64,000 nucleotides of DNA from Rhodamnia argentea (GCF_020921035.1 NC_063159.1:8658501-8722500), one strand, 5' to 3'; positions 29,801 through 42,232 are shown, counted from the first letter of the stretch. The notes: generated by a model not told the origin, from the letters alone. Translations and numbers: made by a program.

Positions 29801-31158
29801 AACCGGTCCTCTTCAGAGTCAGAATGCAGCTTGGAGTGTCCCATTGTCACATCTATACTACAGTACGTGCCACTTCATCTGTGCCCACTTACAATTGGGG
29901 AATTCAGTGCAAAATTAATGCTGTTCTTTTTCTAAAGGTATGAGGCTTGTATGGATGTGACCGACAGTGATCACAAACCTGTACGCTGTAAGTACAGTGC
30001 TGAAATTGCTCATGTTGATCGATCAGTTAGGAGACAAGAGTTTGGGAATATAGTGAAATCAAATGAAAACATCAGGACCATGCTAGCAGAAATGCGTCGT
30101 GTTCCAGAAACTGTTGTGAGCACTGACAGCATACTTCTGAAGAACCAGGACACTTCTGTTTTAAGGATCACCAACAGATGCGTCGATGACAAAGTCGTGT
30201 TTAGATTTATCTGTGAAGGTCAGTCCGCTATGAAGGAGGATGCTCAACCATCAGATCAACGTCCAAGAGGTTCCTTTGGCTTCCCACGATGGCTTGAGGT
30301 ATTGTTTCTCCGCATAGGCCGGATGAAAAAACCAATAATTAGATATAACTACAAAGAAGCCTTTTCTAACGAATCATATTGTAGTTCCCCATTAAGCAAG
30401 GATTAGCCGTCTAATTAACTTAACTACGTTTGGTAGCTACCTGACCTCCAATGAATCCACAATTGGTCCCAGGACAACATAGCGGTAGGAGGTGTTCCAA
30501 TATCACTAGATTATTGCCATCTAGTAACATTCGTCTGATAGTTGATTCCAACACTTCCATGGTCTCCCATGTCATCTCCTGGACAATTGAGTTACATCAT
30601 TGCCTTAATGTATGTGGTCCCTTCAAATTGTGTGTTCATCTTAAAGTACCTTGTATCTGTATCAACTGAAGTTTTTTGAGCCGTTATTTAAGCCAGGTAT
30701 ATCTACAATATTGTCTTAGTGCATCAATCTCATGATTATCTTTCCTAGATGCATATCTGGCATCCGAAGTTGAGGTAATCTTGTGCCGTATTGCAATATA
30801 GGTGTCGCCAGCTGGTGGCATAATAAAACCTGAACAATTTGTTGAGGTTTCGTTCCACCATGAAGAATTGCATACACTGGAGGACTTGGTTGAGGGAATA
30901 CCACAGAACTGGTGGTCTGAAGGTACCCAGGATAAGGAAGTGATATTAAAGTTGATAATCCAAGGAAGTTGCTCCACCGAAATACGGAGCCACCAGATCC
31001 GGGTGCGTCACTGCTACCCATCCAAAACTCTTCGTGTGGACTCAAAGTCGAACAGTTCCAAGAAAAATCAAGGTGGTTCAGGTCACCCGCCTGAACATCG
31101 GCAGCACAGCAATTCTACTGATGTTGTTGACGACTTCCGGAATCCGCACAACCCTTGA
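23879..31158 (+). CDS. 5PTASE12: Type I inositol polyphosphate 5-phosphatase with WD40 domain (5PTase12/13 type)
   Basis: It removes the 5-phosphate from inositol phosphates and some phosphoinositides. Eleven exons keep frame: 23879-24692, 26022-26274, 26965-27781, 28222-28346, 28664-28748, 28906-29071, 29174-29214, 29309-29576, 29739-29862, 29938-30298 and 30802-31158. They give 1136 aa, the length of this plant-specific subgroup. The N-terminus ([21 protein letters not shown]) leads into WD40-like repeats ([51 protein letters not shown]). The catalytic domain starts near residue 570 ([14 protein letters not shown]). It has all signature motifs: [47 protein letters not shown] and SDHKPVRCK. 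The C-terminal part continues with [14 protein letters not shown] and [17 protein letters not shown] started at 23879 because it is the first ATG in frame. By synteny it is the 5PTase12 orthologue. It converges with the polygalacturonase downstream. Confidence 0.96.
25142..25209. repeat. 34-bp tandem duplication in 5-phosphatase intron 1
   Basis: Two nearly identical 34-bp units starting TGCAGCATCTGACGATG lie head to tail. They differ only at the last base, so the duplication is recent. It lies deep in an intron and probably has no effect. Confidence 0.9.
25258..25560 (+). mobile_element. Copia-type LTR remnants in 5-phosphatase intron 1
   Basis: Two related stretches (about 25258-25400 and 25465-25560) share CTTGTCTATGGG and a CAGCTTAAGTCTTTA-like block. 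The first is followed by TAACATGATATCAGTACC, close to the initiator-tRNA primer site of copia elements. No coding part is left. It is an old, broken fossil. Confidence 0.5.
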
Positions 31159-31815
31159 ATGCTCAAGGGGGAAATAAGATACTTGAACAGGACATTATGT
31201 GCCCTTACCAACTGCACATTCTGTTCTGATGCCGAAGGTTTCCTCTGATTCGTGCGAAGCAGGCAATATCCGGATGTAAATACACAGCTTCTTGCTTCTA
31301 GGAGCAGGTTCAAATTCTTTTACCATGCTTTCAGATATTTTTTCAACTAGATTGGTCATCTTCTGATTCTTTAACTAATGACATGTTAGTCCAGGCTAGC
31401 TCTTTTTCCTTTTACCATAGAGGTGGAAATGTGGAAAGTAATCGGGAGAGAATTTTGGACGCATGGTGATACTTTTTGTGTATAATTCCTGGAGAGATTG
31501 CAAAATCTTCCCTCAAGTATATGAAAGGAATGATTTATTGAGCTTCCACAATGTATCTATAGAGCGTATTCCATCAGTAAATTGTGCATTTTCAGCTTTA
31601 TCCAGAAGAAGTTCGGGTTACCTGCTGCACAATTTGTTATTCTCTAGTATAACTAGTTCACCTAACTGAAAGATTTAAGTCAGGAGTGACAAAATGCTCA
31701 AAGTCCAGTTGTTTTTTGTTTTGCAATGGTTGGGTGTACTCATAAAAAACATGAAATGTGCTTTATATACATATCAACTAAATGCAACCCTTGACCGAAA
31801 GAAGTTCTATCTAAT
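31159..31815. other. Convergent 3' regions of 5-phosphatase and polygalacturonase
   Basis: The two genes face each other tail to tail with 657 bp between stop codons. Both 3' untranslated regions must fit here. Two small open frames (68 and 60 aa, plus) look like chance. Confidence 0.5.
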
Positions 31816-33665
31816 TCAGAAACAGCTTCTCGGTACAACAATTCCACTGCTGCTGCCTCCAGCATTCTTACAGTAAGAAGTGGCTTGTGTAGTAAGATAC
31901 GTGAGTTCTATGTTCTGTAATGCTATGCCCCAGCACGGATTCGTCGGGCTGCAAGCGAAATTCATCGCAACTGGCGTGGCCGATGTTCCCCTGATGTTCT
32001 TGTAGGTAACTCGGCTAATCTTCACTCCTGAATTCTGCAGAAAGAACAATACAAGTGAAGTAAATGACTGAAGAAAAGTCGTGAGGGTGACGGGAACTTG
32101 TTTGAATCCTGGTTAACCAAATTTTCTTCTATTCAAATGACCTTCTATTGAGGTCTGCTGGAGGGTTAAGCAAGTACCTGATTAGGGCAATTTGAGTTGT
32201 CTGGACAGTAATTCTGGTCTATGATGATAGGATTGAACACATTCTTCATGAGGATGTTCCTGAAAGAAATGGTTCTAGCAAATCCATTGCTTGGCCTTCC
32301 CCAAGATTTGATCCGCACTCCATTCTGAGTACCTTTGAAAACCGCACCTGTCACTGTCACATTCTGAACTCCATCTTCATTCGCATCCTCTCCCAGACTT
32401 CCAACACTGCATTTAGTTTTCGTCGAATTGCACATGTTATTTAGCGGTATTTGTTCGGATACATCAAAATCAAGAGAAATTTAGTGAATCAGTTGGGCTC
32501 CTGATTTCGGATTTGGATAGTATGCAGTTGCCTGATGTCACGTACGTGAGAATATTGAAACCACGTTGCATAGACTATTGTAAATCAGAGATATCCCGAG
32601 TTCTTATGGAGGTAAACTATATTGCAGATAGATCGAATCGATGATAACAGTAATAAAAACCACTCTGTAATGAAAACATGACAGTAATCTAAAGTATATC
32701 GATCTCTTCATTTGTAAATGATTTTATATCTCTGTACCTGATGCCGTGCCCGGGGCCACAGACGATACGCTGGATCCAGATGTTCTTGGATCCTGGACCG
32801 ATGGAGATGCAGTCGTCACCGGTCATGATGGAGGAGGAGGCAATGGTTACTCCGGTGGAAGAACGGATGTGGATGCCATCGGTGTTGGGGCTCTGTGCCG
32901 GCGCTCTTATCTTCACGTTCCGGACCAACACATTCACGCAGTTGTCAATCACGATGTGAAACATTTGGCTGTTCACAGACGTTATGCCACTGATCACGAC
33001 ATTGCTCGACCACTGGAACGATATCGACTGCCCAAAGAAAGAGGAAAAAGAGCAATATGGTTATCATGTGTCATCTGGGCAGGCACATTACTGCAATATG
33101 GGAATTATATATCTACAAGCAGAGAAGATGCTTAGTGAAAAATTACAGACATGACGTCATTAATCTAATCCACACAAAAGTTAGTAGAACTCACCCTAGC
33201 TCCCCCAGGGCAACTCTTGCCAGAGCTCTTGCAAGCCCAGTAACCAGAACCTTGTGCATTGAGAGTCCCTCCATAAACCCTAACCCCTGTAACCTTGATG
33301 AACAATATCCAATACCCTGAATTCCCCAAGCTCCAGTAATTTGATGGAGCTATCAGGGTCCCCGCGACCTGAAACACGATCCTAGCCTTGCACGGTCCGC
33401 TGAACACCACCGGCCTCAGCATGAAGTTTCCCCGCGGGACATAGACCGTGGCCGGCATGGCCGACCCACATGCCGACAACCATGCTCTTTGGAATGCTAG
33501 GGTCGAGTCGGCCCTCCCATCGGGCTTCGCCCCGTAGCTCAGCACATTATACACTGCCGCTTCCGATCCTTTTAGAGATGAAGCCACAATGAAAAAGAAT
33601 AACACTAAGAGAAGCCATGAACTATTATTCATGGAGCTGTTAATCATGAGGAACGACTTTGCCAT
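31816..33665 (-). CDS. Polygalacturonase-like glycoside hydrolase, family GH28 (copy 1)
   Basis: This secreted pectin-degrading enzyme hydrolyses alpha-1,4 galacturonan in the cell wall. Four exons join in frame: 33195-33665, 32738-33027, 32178-32406 and 31816-32034, for 402 aa. A signal peptide is clear ([20 protein letters not shown]), after which the mature chain starts [18 protein letters not shown]. All four GH28 active-site blocks are present: [26 protein letters not shown] and VRIKSWGRP. Cysteines near the end ([13 protein letters not shown]) fit the family. The start is the first ATG after a TATA box 56 bp upstream. Internal exons of 290 and 229 bp match those of the second polygalacturonase exactly. 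Whether it acts in exo or endo mode cannot be said. Confidence 0.95.
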
Positions 33666-33720
33666 TTTCTTGGAGTTCTGATGGGAAGTGTCAACGACGA
33701 GTCGGAAGAAGAGAAGGAGG

Positions 33721-33729
33721 CTATTTATA
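33721..33729 (-). promoter_or_regulatory. TATA box of polygalacturonase copy 1
   Basis: TATAAATAG on the minus strand lies 56 bp upstream of the ATG, giving a leader of roughly 25-30 nt. It is a textbook plant TATA box. Confidence 0.7.
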
Positions 33730-34095
33730 CCCCACGGTGTGAGATAACATAAGACGTGTATTCACATGTTAATATGATAATGTCGCATTATTAATGAGTG
33801 GAACGCAAGTGAATTGAATGCCACCCTCACGTTATTACGTACTGGACGTAATTGCATGCGACGTACGGTGGTTCTGGGCTGTCTTTTCTCATATTTTATG
33901 CTTTGAGGAAGTCCGTGGAGAGTGAGCTGTATCAAATAACATGGCCAAGACAAAGTTTGTGAACCGAGCAATCCGTGGTTAAAGGGCAAGAACGTGATGC
34001 AAACATGTTCGGTACGAGGATTTGCAGAAACCAAAGACGTAGAAAGAAGTGAATGCCATAAACAGATAGAAGGATCGAGAAATTGTCATCATCGA
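33730..34095. other. Upstream region of polygalacturonase copy 1
   Basis: AT-rich promoter-side DNA with ACGT words (around 33750, 33840 and 33860). No gene is seen. Confidence 0.4.
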
Positions 34096-34650
34096 CATGC
34101 TTGTCCTAGAACCATACCGGAGTCAAGTGCGCGGCGGTTTGTTTTGAAAGTTCGAGTCATCGGACAACAGCGGAAAAGACGTGATATCTTTGGTCCTGGA
34201 TGTTAGGATTAGACACACACAGTCAAACATGACGAATTAAAAAGTAAATGTGACAAAGAGAAATCGAGATACAAGATTTGTCTTGATTCACCCTTAAACC
34301 ACATCCATCGGATGATTCCACTATAATTACCATATTTTACCTCTCTGTTATAACTCTCAATTGCAAAAAAAAAAAGAAAAGAAAAAATATATTATACACA
34401 TAAATCCAAACTACCAATAAAGTACGAGCTTAAACTATTAAAGCTCTCTGGCGTCTCGGGGTTGCTGCCCCTTACAACCCCAACGGGGAGGCTCCTCTAG
34501 ACCTTCGCTCGTCAAACGGAGAACTGGATCCCCATGCTTGTCCCAAAACCATAACGGAGTCAAGTGAGCGGAGGTTTGTTCCGAGAGTTTCAAGTCATCA
34601 GACAACGACAAGGGAGGACGACACGTGACATCTCTGGTCCTGGAGACAAG
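34096..34650. repeat. Pair of diverged direct repeats of about 115 bp
   Basis: The segment from 34096 to about 34205 recurs at about 34533-34650. Shared words include CATGCTTGTCC, CGGAGTCAAGTG, GGTTTGTT, TCATC.GACAAC and GGTCCTGGA. About 330 bp of unrelated AT-rich sequence separates them. I do not recognise the source. They could be subterminal parts of a transposon or a worn gene fragment. Confidence 0.65.
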
Positions 34651-37319
34651 GTTGACAACTGTGTGAGCGGTTGCTTAGCATAGGAGTTTCTTAACCCATG
34701 ACATCGCCAAGGAAATTTAATGCGCATGTTCTGGTGTTCCTTCGATGATGAATCACACAAGCATGAGCTCACTTTTGTGTAGTCAGACGCTCATGTTCAT
34801 GTAGAGGAAGGCCATGTGAGACGTGGGAAAAGATTCCGGAGAAGAATAAGGAGCGCGGAGCTTTGCAACGGAACGGGAACCAACATGTTTGATTCCGCTG
34901 TTCTGTTGATAGGAGATGAGTCGTTTAAGTTTAAAACAAACGGAACGCCTTCATCCTCTTTGTATTGCCATGGCTGCTGGCACAGAGTTAGCCAATGTTT
35001 AAGTGGCATTTGCATCATAGGATTGAATTACCCAACTTGTTTTACCAATCTGCACGCGGTTTTCATTTCCTAAAAGACAGCCCTTTTAACTAAAATAGGG
35101 GGTGTTTAACCGAGGCAATGAAATATCACATCAACCTGAAAAATAGCTTGGACCGGTCCTTTTCTCTGATCCAGTCAAACCGGTATAAGGCAGTTGGTGT
35201 AGACCGGGTCAAATTCAGTTGGACCGGTGTTTGGTTTCGTTAATCGTTGTGGCTAATCCGCGGCTCAAATGCATATGATGGATGGGCCACTTCTCAGCGA
35301 AAACAATTTTTTTTTTTTTTACCGCAAAAAAGGATTTGGACAGGGTTGGAAATCTTCTTCTTCTTTTTTTTGTCGAAAAAAAAATGTTGGAATTTAATTT
35401 GCTAAAATGTTCGACTTAAGCTGCCAGCAAAGCATCAATTGTCCACTGGACACGAGCCGGTCACCGCAATGTCACCGGATGCGAATGGAGAAGTCAAAGA
35501 CTGGCGATAAACCTAAGCCCGTGCCAAACCGTTTCTTCGTTCATTCTTCGCATATTGTACCATTAATTTAACGGATTACTAATTTGTTTTTCCCGAATTT
35601 CTAGATTTTAACCTCATTTCTCCTCAAAGTTAGTTTTTAAAATAATTTATAATCCTCTTGACGTAAGTAAGTCGATTAGATCCACAACCGACCTCAGAAG
35701 AAATAGAAATGTCAATCCATTAATAGCGGTAGAACCGTATCAAATAGTGAAATTCCCACCTCTTCTTTAATTTAAGTTAGTCTCTTTTTGAAAACAGGTT
35801 CGTGAGGACAATTGCGGAAGGTAAATGAGTCTCTTATGTTGCAGATGAACACCATACATCACAAGAAAAAAAAAAAAAAACGTACAATCAAATCGTCTTT
35901 TTCCATTCGGAAAAGCCTAGTATTGTATCCGAAAGAATTTCGTGCATCTGTTAACGAAATTTCATTAAATATGATAAGTATCCATCGATGTTTATTGCCC
36001 TAATCTAGATCATCACTAATGTGATTACGGGCTTGATTTAATAGTTATTTGGGTGTATTCAAGCAATCGTTATGGACAAAAAATCCATCTTTTTCATTGA
36101 ATCGATAAAAATTTTTTATTTATTACCGACAACACTTTATGTTTGGATATTTTTGTGAACAACATAAATATTTTTCGTTCATTCAATGGAGCCTTAATTT
36201 GATCCATGAACTGGTTCAAAAGAATTGTCAACAAGGTGAGTATCGCGTAGGGAAAGGTTGGCCCTGAAAGCAAAATGGTGTTTGGACCAGATTAGACGCT
36301 CCATAATTCAGCTAATTAATCATCGTTATGCATGGCCTGATTCCCCAAAGAAACATCAACTTTTACTTTACACCCAAATTTGACCCGGACTTTTTTCTTT
36401 GTCTCATAAAAAATCACCAACTTTCACTCTATATCCAAATTTGACTCCTGCTATTTGTCTATTCAATATTGCCATTAAATATAGTGAATTTTATTGCGTT
36501 GAAATTGATAAGGAAGAGGTAATTGATAATTCACATGAATGGATTTACGATGATTTTCTCGTTTAATATGCATGCTTCGCTTCGATTTTGATACTTGAAC
36601 TACCGATATAAGTTGTAAGTCGTCCCCAGTTTAATGAAAGCAATATGCTCAAGATCAATTTTAGAGTCGTCCAAGCAAATTTTTTAAATATTAAAAAATA
36701 TTTTTGAAAAAAATCATTTCAAGAAAAATGTTAGGTGTCCATTTATGTATAGGAAAATGATTTCTAGAAGATTGATTTCCGACTTTTTGGTGTTTGGATG
36801 ATAAAAAATTAATGTATTTAAAAAAAAATCCGTGAGCTGAAAAGAAGAAATTCATTTTCCCTAAATCACTAAACAAATGAAAATTGGCTATTTCCCTTGA
36901 AATTTATTTCTTGTATCATCCAGATTTACTGAAAGTACTAGGTCAATATAAATTCCCTAAACTTAATAAAAAGAGAAATATTTTCTTGAAAAACGTTTCC
37001 GTTTACCATAATTTTTTTTTCTAAAATAAACACACCGTAGTTTTCATTTATACGGTGATTTAGAGAAATTAATTGTTTTCTTGCTAGTAGGGGAAGTCGT
37101 TTCCCTTCATTTAAGCTTGTTCGTTTTCAGTCCATTAGAAAAAAATTTCGGTTGATCGATTAACTTTCCGTCATCTAAATACTGAAAAGTGAAAAATTTA
37201 TTTCTCGGAAATCATTTTCCTTTTCAATAAACAACCTTTTTATAGATGAAAATGGAAAATAATTAATTAATTTTTCCCTTGTCCGAGAAAAGAGAGAAAG
37301 AGAGAAGAAAACGCAGATT
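34651..37319. other. Gene-poor spacer
   Basis: AT-rich DNA without a recognisable gene. Stretches such as GGAAAATGATTTCTAGAAG (36750s) and GGAAATCATTTTCC (37207s) look like ends of worn hAT-type MITEs, like the one near 6.1-6.8 kb. Open frames here are 60-85 aa and match nothing known to me. Confidence 0.4.
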
Positions 37320-37500
37320 GGAGGGAACACGGTCGTCATGTGAGTCAGCGCGTCACACGGTACGCAGAGTCTCAGTCTCGGAAGCTCAGTCGGTTGCTCA
37401 CTCTCCGCCGTGCTCTCTCTGTCTCCCTCTCCCTCTTTCCGTCTCGCGGCAGAGTTAGGGTTTCTCTCTTCGTCTGCCGGGCTCTCATCCGCGCAAGGTT
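37320..37500 (+). other. Possible 5' untranslated exon of the NRPD2 remnant
   Basis: A GC/CT-rich stretch with the look of a plant 5' leader (CTCTCCGCCGTGCTCTCTCT) ends at a possible donor, GCGCAAG|GTTGCC. The next acceptor, TTCTATGCAG, lies just before the NRPD2 start codon at 41552. The link is an inference from position only. Confidence 0.35.
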
Positions 37501-38109
37501 GCCTTCTCTCTCTCCTCGATTCTTTGGCGTTGGACGAATTTTTTTTTTCTTTCTTTTTCTGGTCAAATTCTGAAATGGGTTATAGCACTGTTGTATGAGC
37601 GTGCGAAATGAGCTCTTGCGTGCCTGCTTTCTGATCTCTTGTCCTTCGTGCATATTTCTCTTCTATCTGCATTTGCTCGGCTAGACGAGAAGCGGACAGG
37701 ATAGATTGTTGATGGTTTTGATTTATGGGTATCGGACAAGTTCACGGGATACGAGGTGATCATCAAGAAAAAAACAAAACGGGGTTATCCTTGCTCTTTA
37801 ATTTTCGATGCATTGCTGCTCCTTGCATTTTCTCCTCTAAAAGTTGCATACCTGATCATTTCTTCGATGGGGTTCCCCCCCTTTCTCTGTTCGAGAGTCG
37901 ATTCGCCTTGTTAGATGGCTTCTACTTGTTCTTTTATTTGCCTTGATGACCGAAAGGACAACAAAAAATTAACGCTCCTTCTGGCCTTGTGAATACCCAG
38001 TAGAGGGTGGCAATAAGTCGCTCTCGATCCTCCAAGTCAAGTGATAACATTTTAAGCCAAGCGTCACGTCTTTTTCTCTTTGGTTTGTACAGTTTTTCCT
38101 TGGAAAAAT

Positions 38110-41100
38110 TGAAAGGGAATGAACAAGAACAAAGACCCGAGGAAAACTATTCTGTGTATCTTATCTGTTATGCATTGTAACGATTGTACATTTGTAGTCA
38201 AGAGAGAAAAATAAAAGAGGAAGTAAATATACATGATTTTTATCTTCTTAAAATACAGAATCAATCAATGTCAATCTCCAAGCACAACCTTCAATCAATT
38301 CAATCAAATCTTCAATCAGGATCTCCAACACTCCCCCTCAAGCCGACAGCCTATATATACCCGGGACGCCAAGCTTGCTTAGGAGATACGCATGCTGCCT
38401 TTGACATAATGGTTTGGTAAATATATCTGCAGGTTGTTGCACTGTCCCAATTCCTCTTGTGACTAGAACTCCCTCTCGAATTTTATCTCGAGTGAAGTGA
38501 CAATCAACCTCAATGTGCTTCGTTCTTTCATGAAAAACCGGGTTTGCTGCCAACTTGAGTGCTGCATCATTATCACAGAATAATTCGGTTGGTCCCTCTA
38601 CTTGTACCCCGAGATCAGAGAGTAATCCTCGTAACCGGACTATCTCACGGAGCGTTTTTGCCATGGCACGGTATTCTGCTTACGCAAATGACAAGGAAAC
38701 CGTTGTTTGCTTCTTGGTTTTCCATGAGATCAAGGATTTGCCTAACTTTACGCAGAAACCAGCAATAGATCTTCTAGTCATTGGACAAGTGGCATAATCA
38801 GTGTCACAAAAGGCTGTCATTTTCATGTTGCGGTCGCAAGATAAGAAAATTCCGAGCCCTGGACATCCCTTTAGATACCTCACTACTTTCAATGCTGCAT
38901 TCATATGAGATTGTTTTGGTCGGTGCATGAACCGACTCAATATCCGAACGGCATAGCAAATATCCGGTCTTGTCATAGTAAGGTATATCAATTTTCCTAC
39001 AAGTCTCTAATATCTTGATGGATCCTTGAGTAGCGGATCACCAGTGGATGCGGAAATCCCCAAATCATATTCATGGCTTGTCATCTTGGCATTTTGTTCT
39101 ATGGGTATGTTCCAAAGCGAACTTCTGTTGATCGAGGTTGATTCCTTTACAACGTGCAATCTCAATCCCAAGGAAATATTTTGGTGCCCCTAAATCCTTG
39201 ATGTGGAATGTAGAACGCAAATATCCCTTAAACTTTTCAATGCTAGACTCATCATTTCCCATGATAAGTATGTCATCAACATAAATCAGCAAATAAATGG
39301 ACGCAATACACGAGGTCCTTGTGAATAGAGCATAATCATGTTTTGAGTCTTGGAACCCCGCTGCTGTTAAAGCGTCTATAAATTTGGCATACCATTGTCT
39401 AGAAGCCTGTTTGAGACCGTATATGGATTTACGAAGACGACATACATGAGACTCCCCCTATCTGCGTAATCCCGGTGGGAGATTCATGTAAATTTCTTCA
39501 TTGAGGTCTCCATGAAGGAAAACATTGTTGACATCCATCTGATGAAGGGACTAGTTCCGAGCGGCCGCAATTGAGAAGAAGGTGCGAACAGTAACCTCTT
39601 CACAACTGGTGAAAATGTTTCATGATAATCGAAACCCTCCCTCCGAGTGAAGCCTTGTGCCACTAAACGAGCCTTATAGCGTTCAACATACCCATCAACC
39701 TTGAATTTAATCTTGTAGACCCATTTGCATCCAATGGGCTTTCGATGTTCAAGTAGAGGAATAATATCCCATGTATGATTTTCAATGAGTGCATTGAGTT
39801 CTGCTTCCATCGCCTTTTGCCATCGAGAATCTCATGCAGCTTCCTGGTATGAGGAGGGCTCTTGTTCCTCGGAAATTCGACTAATGCTGCACATATATGT
39901 AGGGGAAAGGCGATCGAAAGATACGTAAGATGATATAGGGTAGTGACTACTTGAAGCTTTGGATGCGAAACGGATATAATCTTTGGTCCATGTAGGCGGC
40001 CGAATAGTGTGGCCGTAACATCGTGGCTGCTCTGGAGGAACCCGAGACGAAATATCTGAAAAAACTGGTGAATCTGGTGAAGAAATATCTGGTGAAAAAA
40101 CTGGTGAAGAAGCCACTGGTGACGATGAAGATTCGGTAACAAGTGATGAGGGATCATTCGTGGCTGCACGAGATGATTCTGATGTTGGAGATGTTGCTTC
40201 TATTCGTTCTCTTGGAACCGATGCGATCGGTCCTGGTGGAGCAATGAAATATGGAAGGGAAGAAACTGGAACATCCTCTTCTAAGAAATTCGAGCGATCT
40301 GGAGCAGCTGAAGATAAAAAAATCCCATCTTGAAAAGGAGAAATGTCTTCATGAAAAATAACATCCCTACTAATGAAGAAATATCAAGTAGATATTTCCA
40401 TAACTCGATACCTTTTTGTAGAGTGGGATATCCCATGAAAACACATGGGGTAGCACGAGGATCCATCTTAGTTCGACGCCCCATATAAGGAAAGGGCCCG
40501 GGGGTTGGTCTTGTCCCATATCCGGCTGGTGAGTCTCCCCCGGGCTGTGTACGTCTCTGTGATTCTTCAGTTGATGATGGCAATGATGACCCAAAAATAG
40601 TGGGCTGAGCAGGCCCATGGTACCATGGGACGGATGAAGCCGGCATATGCAGCAACTAGATGGGCTGTCCCCGAATGGGTTGCCACCGAACGGGCTAAAC
40701 CTGAATGGGATTGCCCCGACCGAGCTGATTTTTCGTGACGTGACTGCTCTCAACATTAGCATCTTCAGGAATTTTGGGAGGCACATTCTCCACGCCGGAA
40801 TGGTTGACCTCGGTGAGTTGTTGCTTGTTCTCCATTGTAAAAGGAAAATAAAGGATTTTCTCACACGCAGTTCTAACTCTGTTTTGCAGGTGAACTGCAG
40901 CAACAAGAGAGAGCAAAAAAATCGAGAAAAGGAATAGCGGAAGCTAGGCCGGGAATGGTAGCTCTGACACCATGAAAGGGAATGAACAAGAACAAAGACC
41001 CGAGGAAAACTATTCTGTGTATCTTATCTATTATGCATTGTAACGATTGTACATTTATAGTCAAGAGAGAAAAATAAAAGAGCAAGTAAATATACATGAT

Positions 41101-41193
41101 TTTTATCTTCCTAAAATACAGAATCAATCAATGTCAATCTCCAAGCACAAACTTCAATCAGTTCAATCAAATCTTCAATCAAGATCTCCAACA
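38110..41193 (-). mobile_element. Ty1/copia LTR retrotransposon, broken
   Basis: Two LTRs of 221 bp (38110-38330 and 40973-41193, TG..CA ends) differ at about 7 positions by eye (about 3%). This suggests an insertion on the order of one to a few million years ago. A perfect 5-bp target duplication AAAAT flanks it (38105-38109, 41194-41198). On the minus strand the primer site TGGTGTCAGAGC follows the 5' LTR at 40973-41193, and a purine tract TTGAGGGGGAG precedes the 3' LTR. Parts visible are a short gag start, an integrase tail (TPCVFMGYPTLQKG), reverse transcriptase (YVDDILIMG) and RNase H. At 3.1 kb it is short for a copia element and is broken in several places. It sits in the presumed leader intron of the NRPD2 remnant. 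Confidence 0.93.
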
Positions 41194-41551
41194 AAAATGT
41201 AATCACCCTTTTAGTTTTATCGTGCTAGAAAATCACTTGAGCAGAACTGAGCCACTTTACTCGTATCCTATGTCAATTTCTGTGAGTAAAGATTGGGGAA
41301 GTAAATGGATCTCAGTATGGTTTGACATTTTGGAAGAAAATGTTTACATTGAAGCATCACGTCTCTGAACCTTGACATGTCGTAAATTGTGGGGTTTTGT
41401 CCTTTTATGGCTACATTTGAGTATTATCAACTCCTCCATTTTAGATTCATCCAGTTATGCCTGCGCTCGTACTTATGTTGTATTTTGTCCCATGCTCACA
41501 TGATTATTCACTCACTAGGTTGTTTCGTGTTCTATGCAGATTTTGTTCTCT

Positions 41552-41836
41552 ATGGGTGAATCTTCTTCTTACAGGGGACAAATGGGTAGAAGAAGTGATG
41601 CCGTGTCACTTAATGGTGATGACATGGACATTTCTAGCGATGACGAAGAGCTTGTTGACTCTCCAAACTTGCATGATCTTGGGGAGCCACTTCTGATGGA
41701 CTTTTGTAGAAAGGCATCCACTGCATTCTTCCATGAGTATGGTCTCATCAGTCACCAGATCAACTCTTTCAACGATTTTATCAAAAATGGAATCCAGAAT
41801 GTTTTTGATTCCTTTGGAGATATTATAGTCGAGCCT
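41552..41836 (+). pseudogene. NRPD2: 5' fragment of RNA polymerase IV/V subunit 2
   Basis: The product starts MGESSSYRGQ. After an acidic stretch (DDMDISSDDEELVD) it reads DFCRKASTAFFHEYGLISHQ, then INSFNDFIKNGIQNVFDSFG and DIIVEP. This is the conserved N-terminal block of NRPD2/NRPE2, the second-largest subunit shared by RNA polymerases IV and V in RNA-directed DNA methylation. It is not subunit 2 of Pol II. A 3' acceptor (TTCTATGCAG) precedes the ATG. Similarity stops abruptly after EP near 41836, where transposon-like AT-rich DNA begins. The other roughly 1,100 residues are nowhere in the window, so this is a truncated gene copy. The reading frame of the fragment itself is clean, so truncation is fairly recent or the piece is still under constraint. 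Confidence 0.85.
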
Positions 41837-42232
41837 AATATTTTATCAACTCTTTCTAATATTTTAAATAATTTTTTAAGCAATTTTTTTTTTGTTTTTA
41901 AAAAAATAATTTTAAAAATGATTCAAAATATCAAAATATTAAAAAAATATACACATTAGCGCCAACCGTGCCACATAGAATAATTGACGTCCACACTAGT
42001 GATTTCTAATCAAAATTGATCAAATTAACTCAATTTGCATAAATACAAAATATTTAGGACTAAATTGGCACTAATGTAAAAGGTTTAGGACTAAATTGAC
42101 ACTAATACAATGTTTAGGACTTAATTGGCACACATACAAAAGGTTTAGGACTGAATTGGCACCAAAAAGAGGTTTAGAACTGAATTGACACTAATGCAAT
42201 AGGTTTAAGACTTTTTTGACACTTTTCCCTTT
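41837..42232. mobile_element. Partial Mutator-like MITE (family Y)
   Basis: Degenerate subrepeats of the kind GGTTTAGGACTAAATTGACACTAAT run to an end GACACTTTTCCC at 42232. They match the end structure of the 56.7-kb copy. The opposite end is missing; an AT-rich interior abuts the NRPD2 fragment directly, so this element or its loss may mark the truncation point. Confidence 0.55.

Noticed and set aside
39663-40169. 168-aa minus-strand frame rich in His, Phe and Gln
   Set aside because: Part of the copia element read in a wrong frame.
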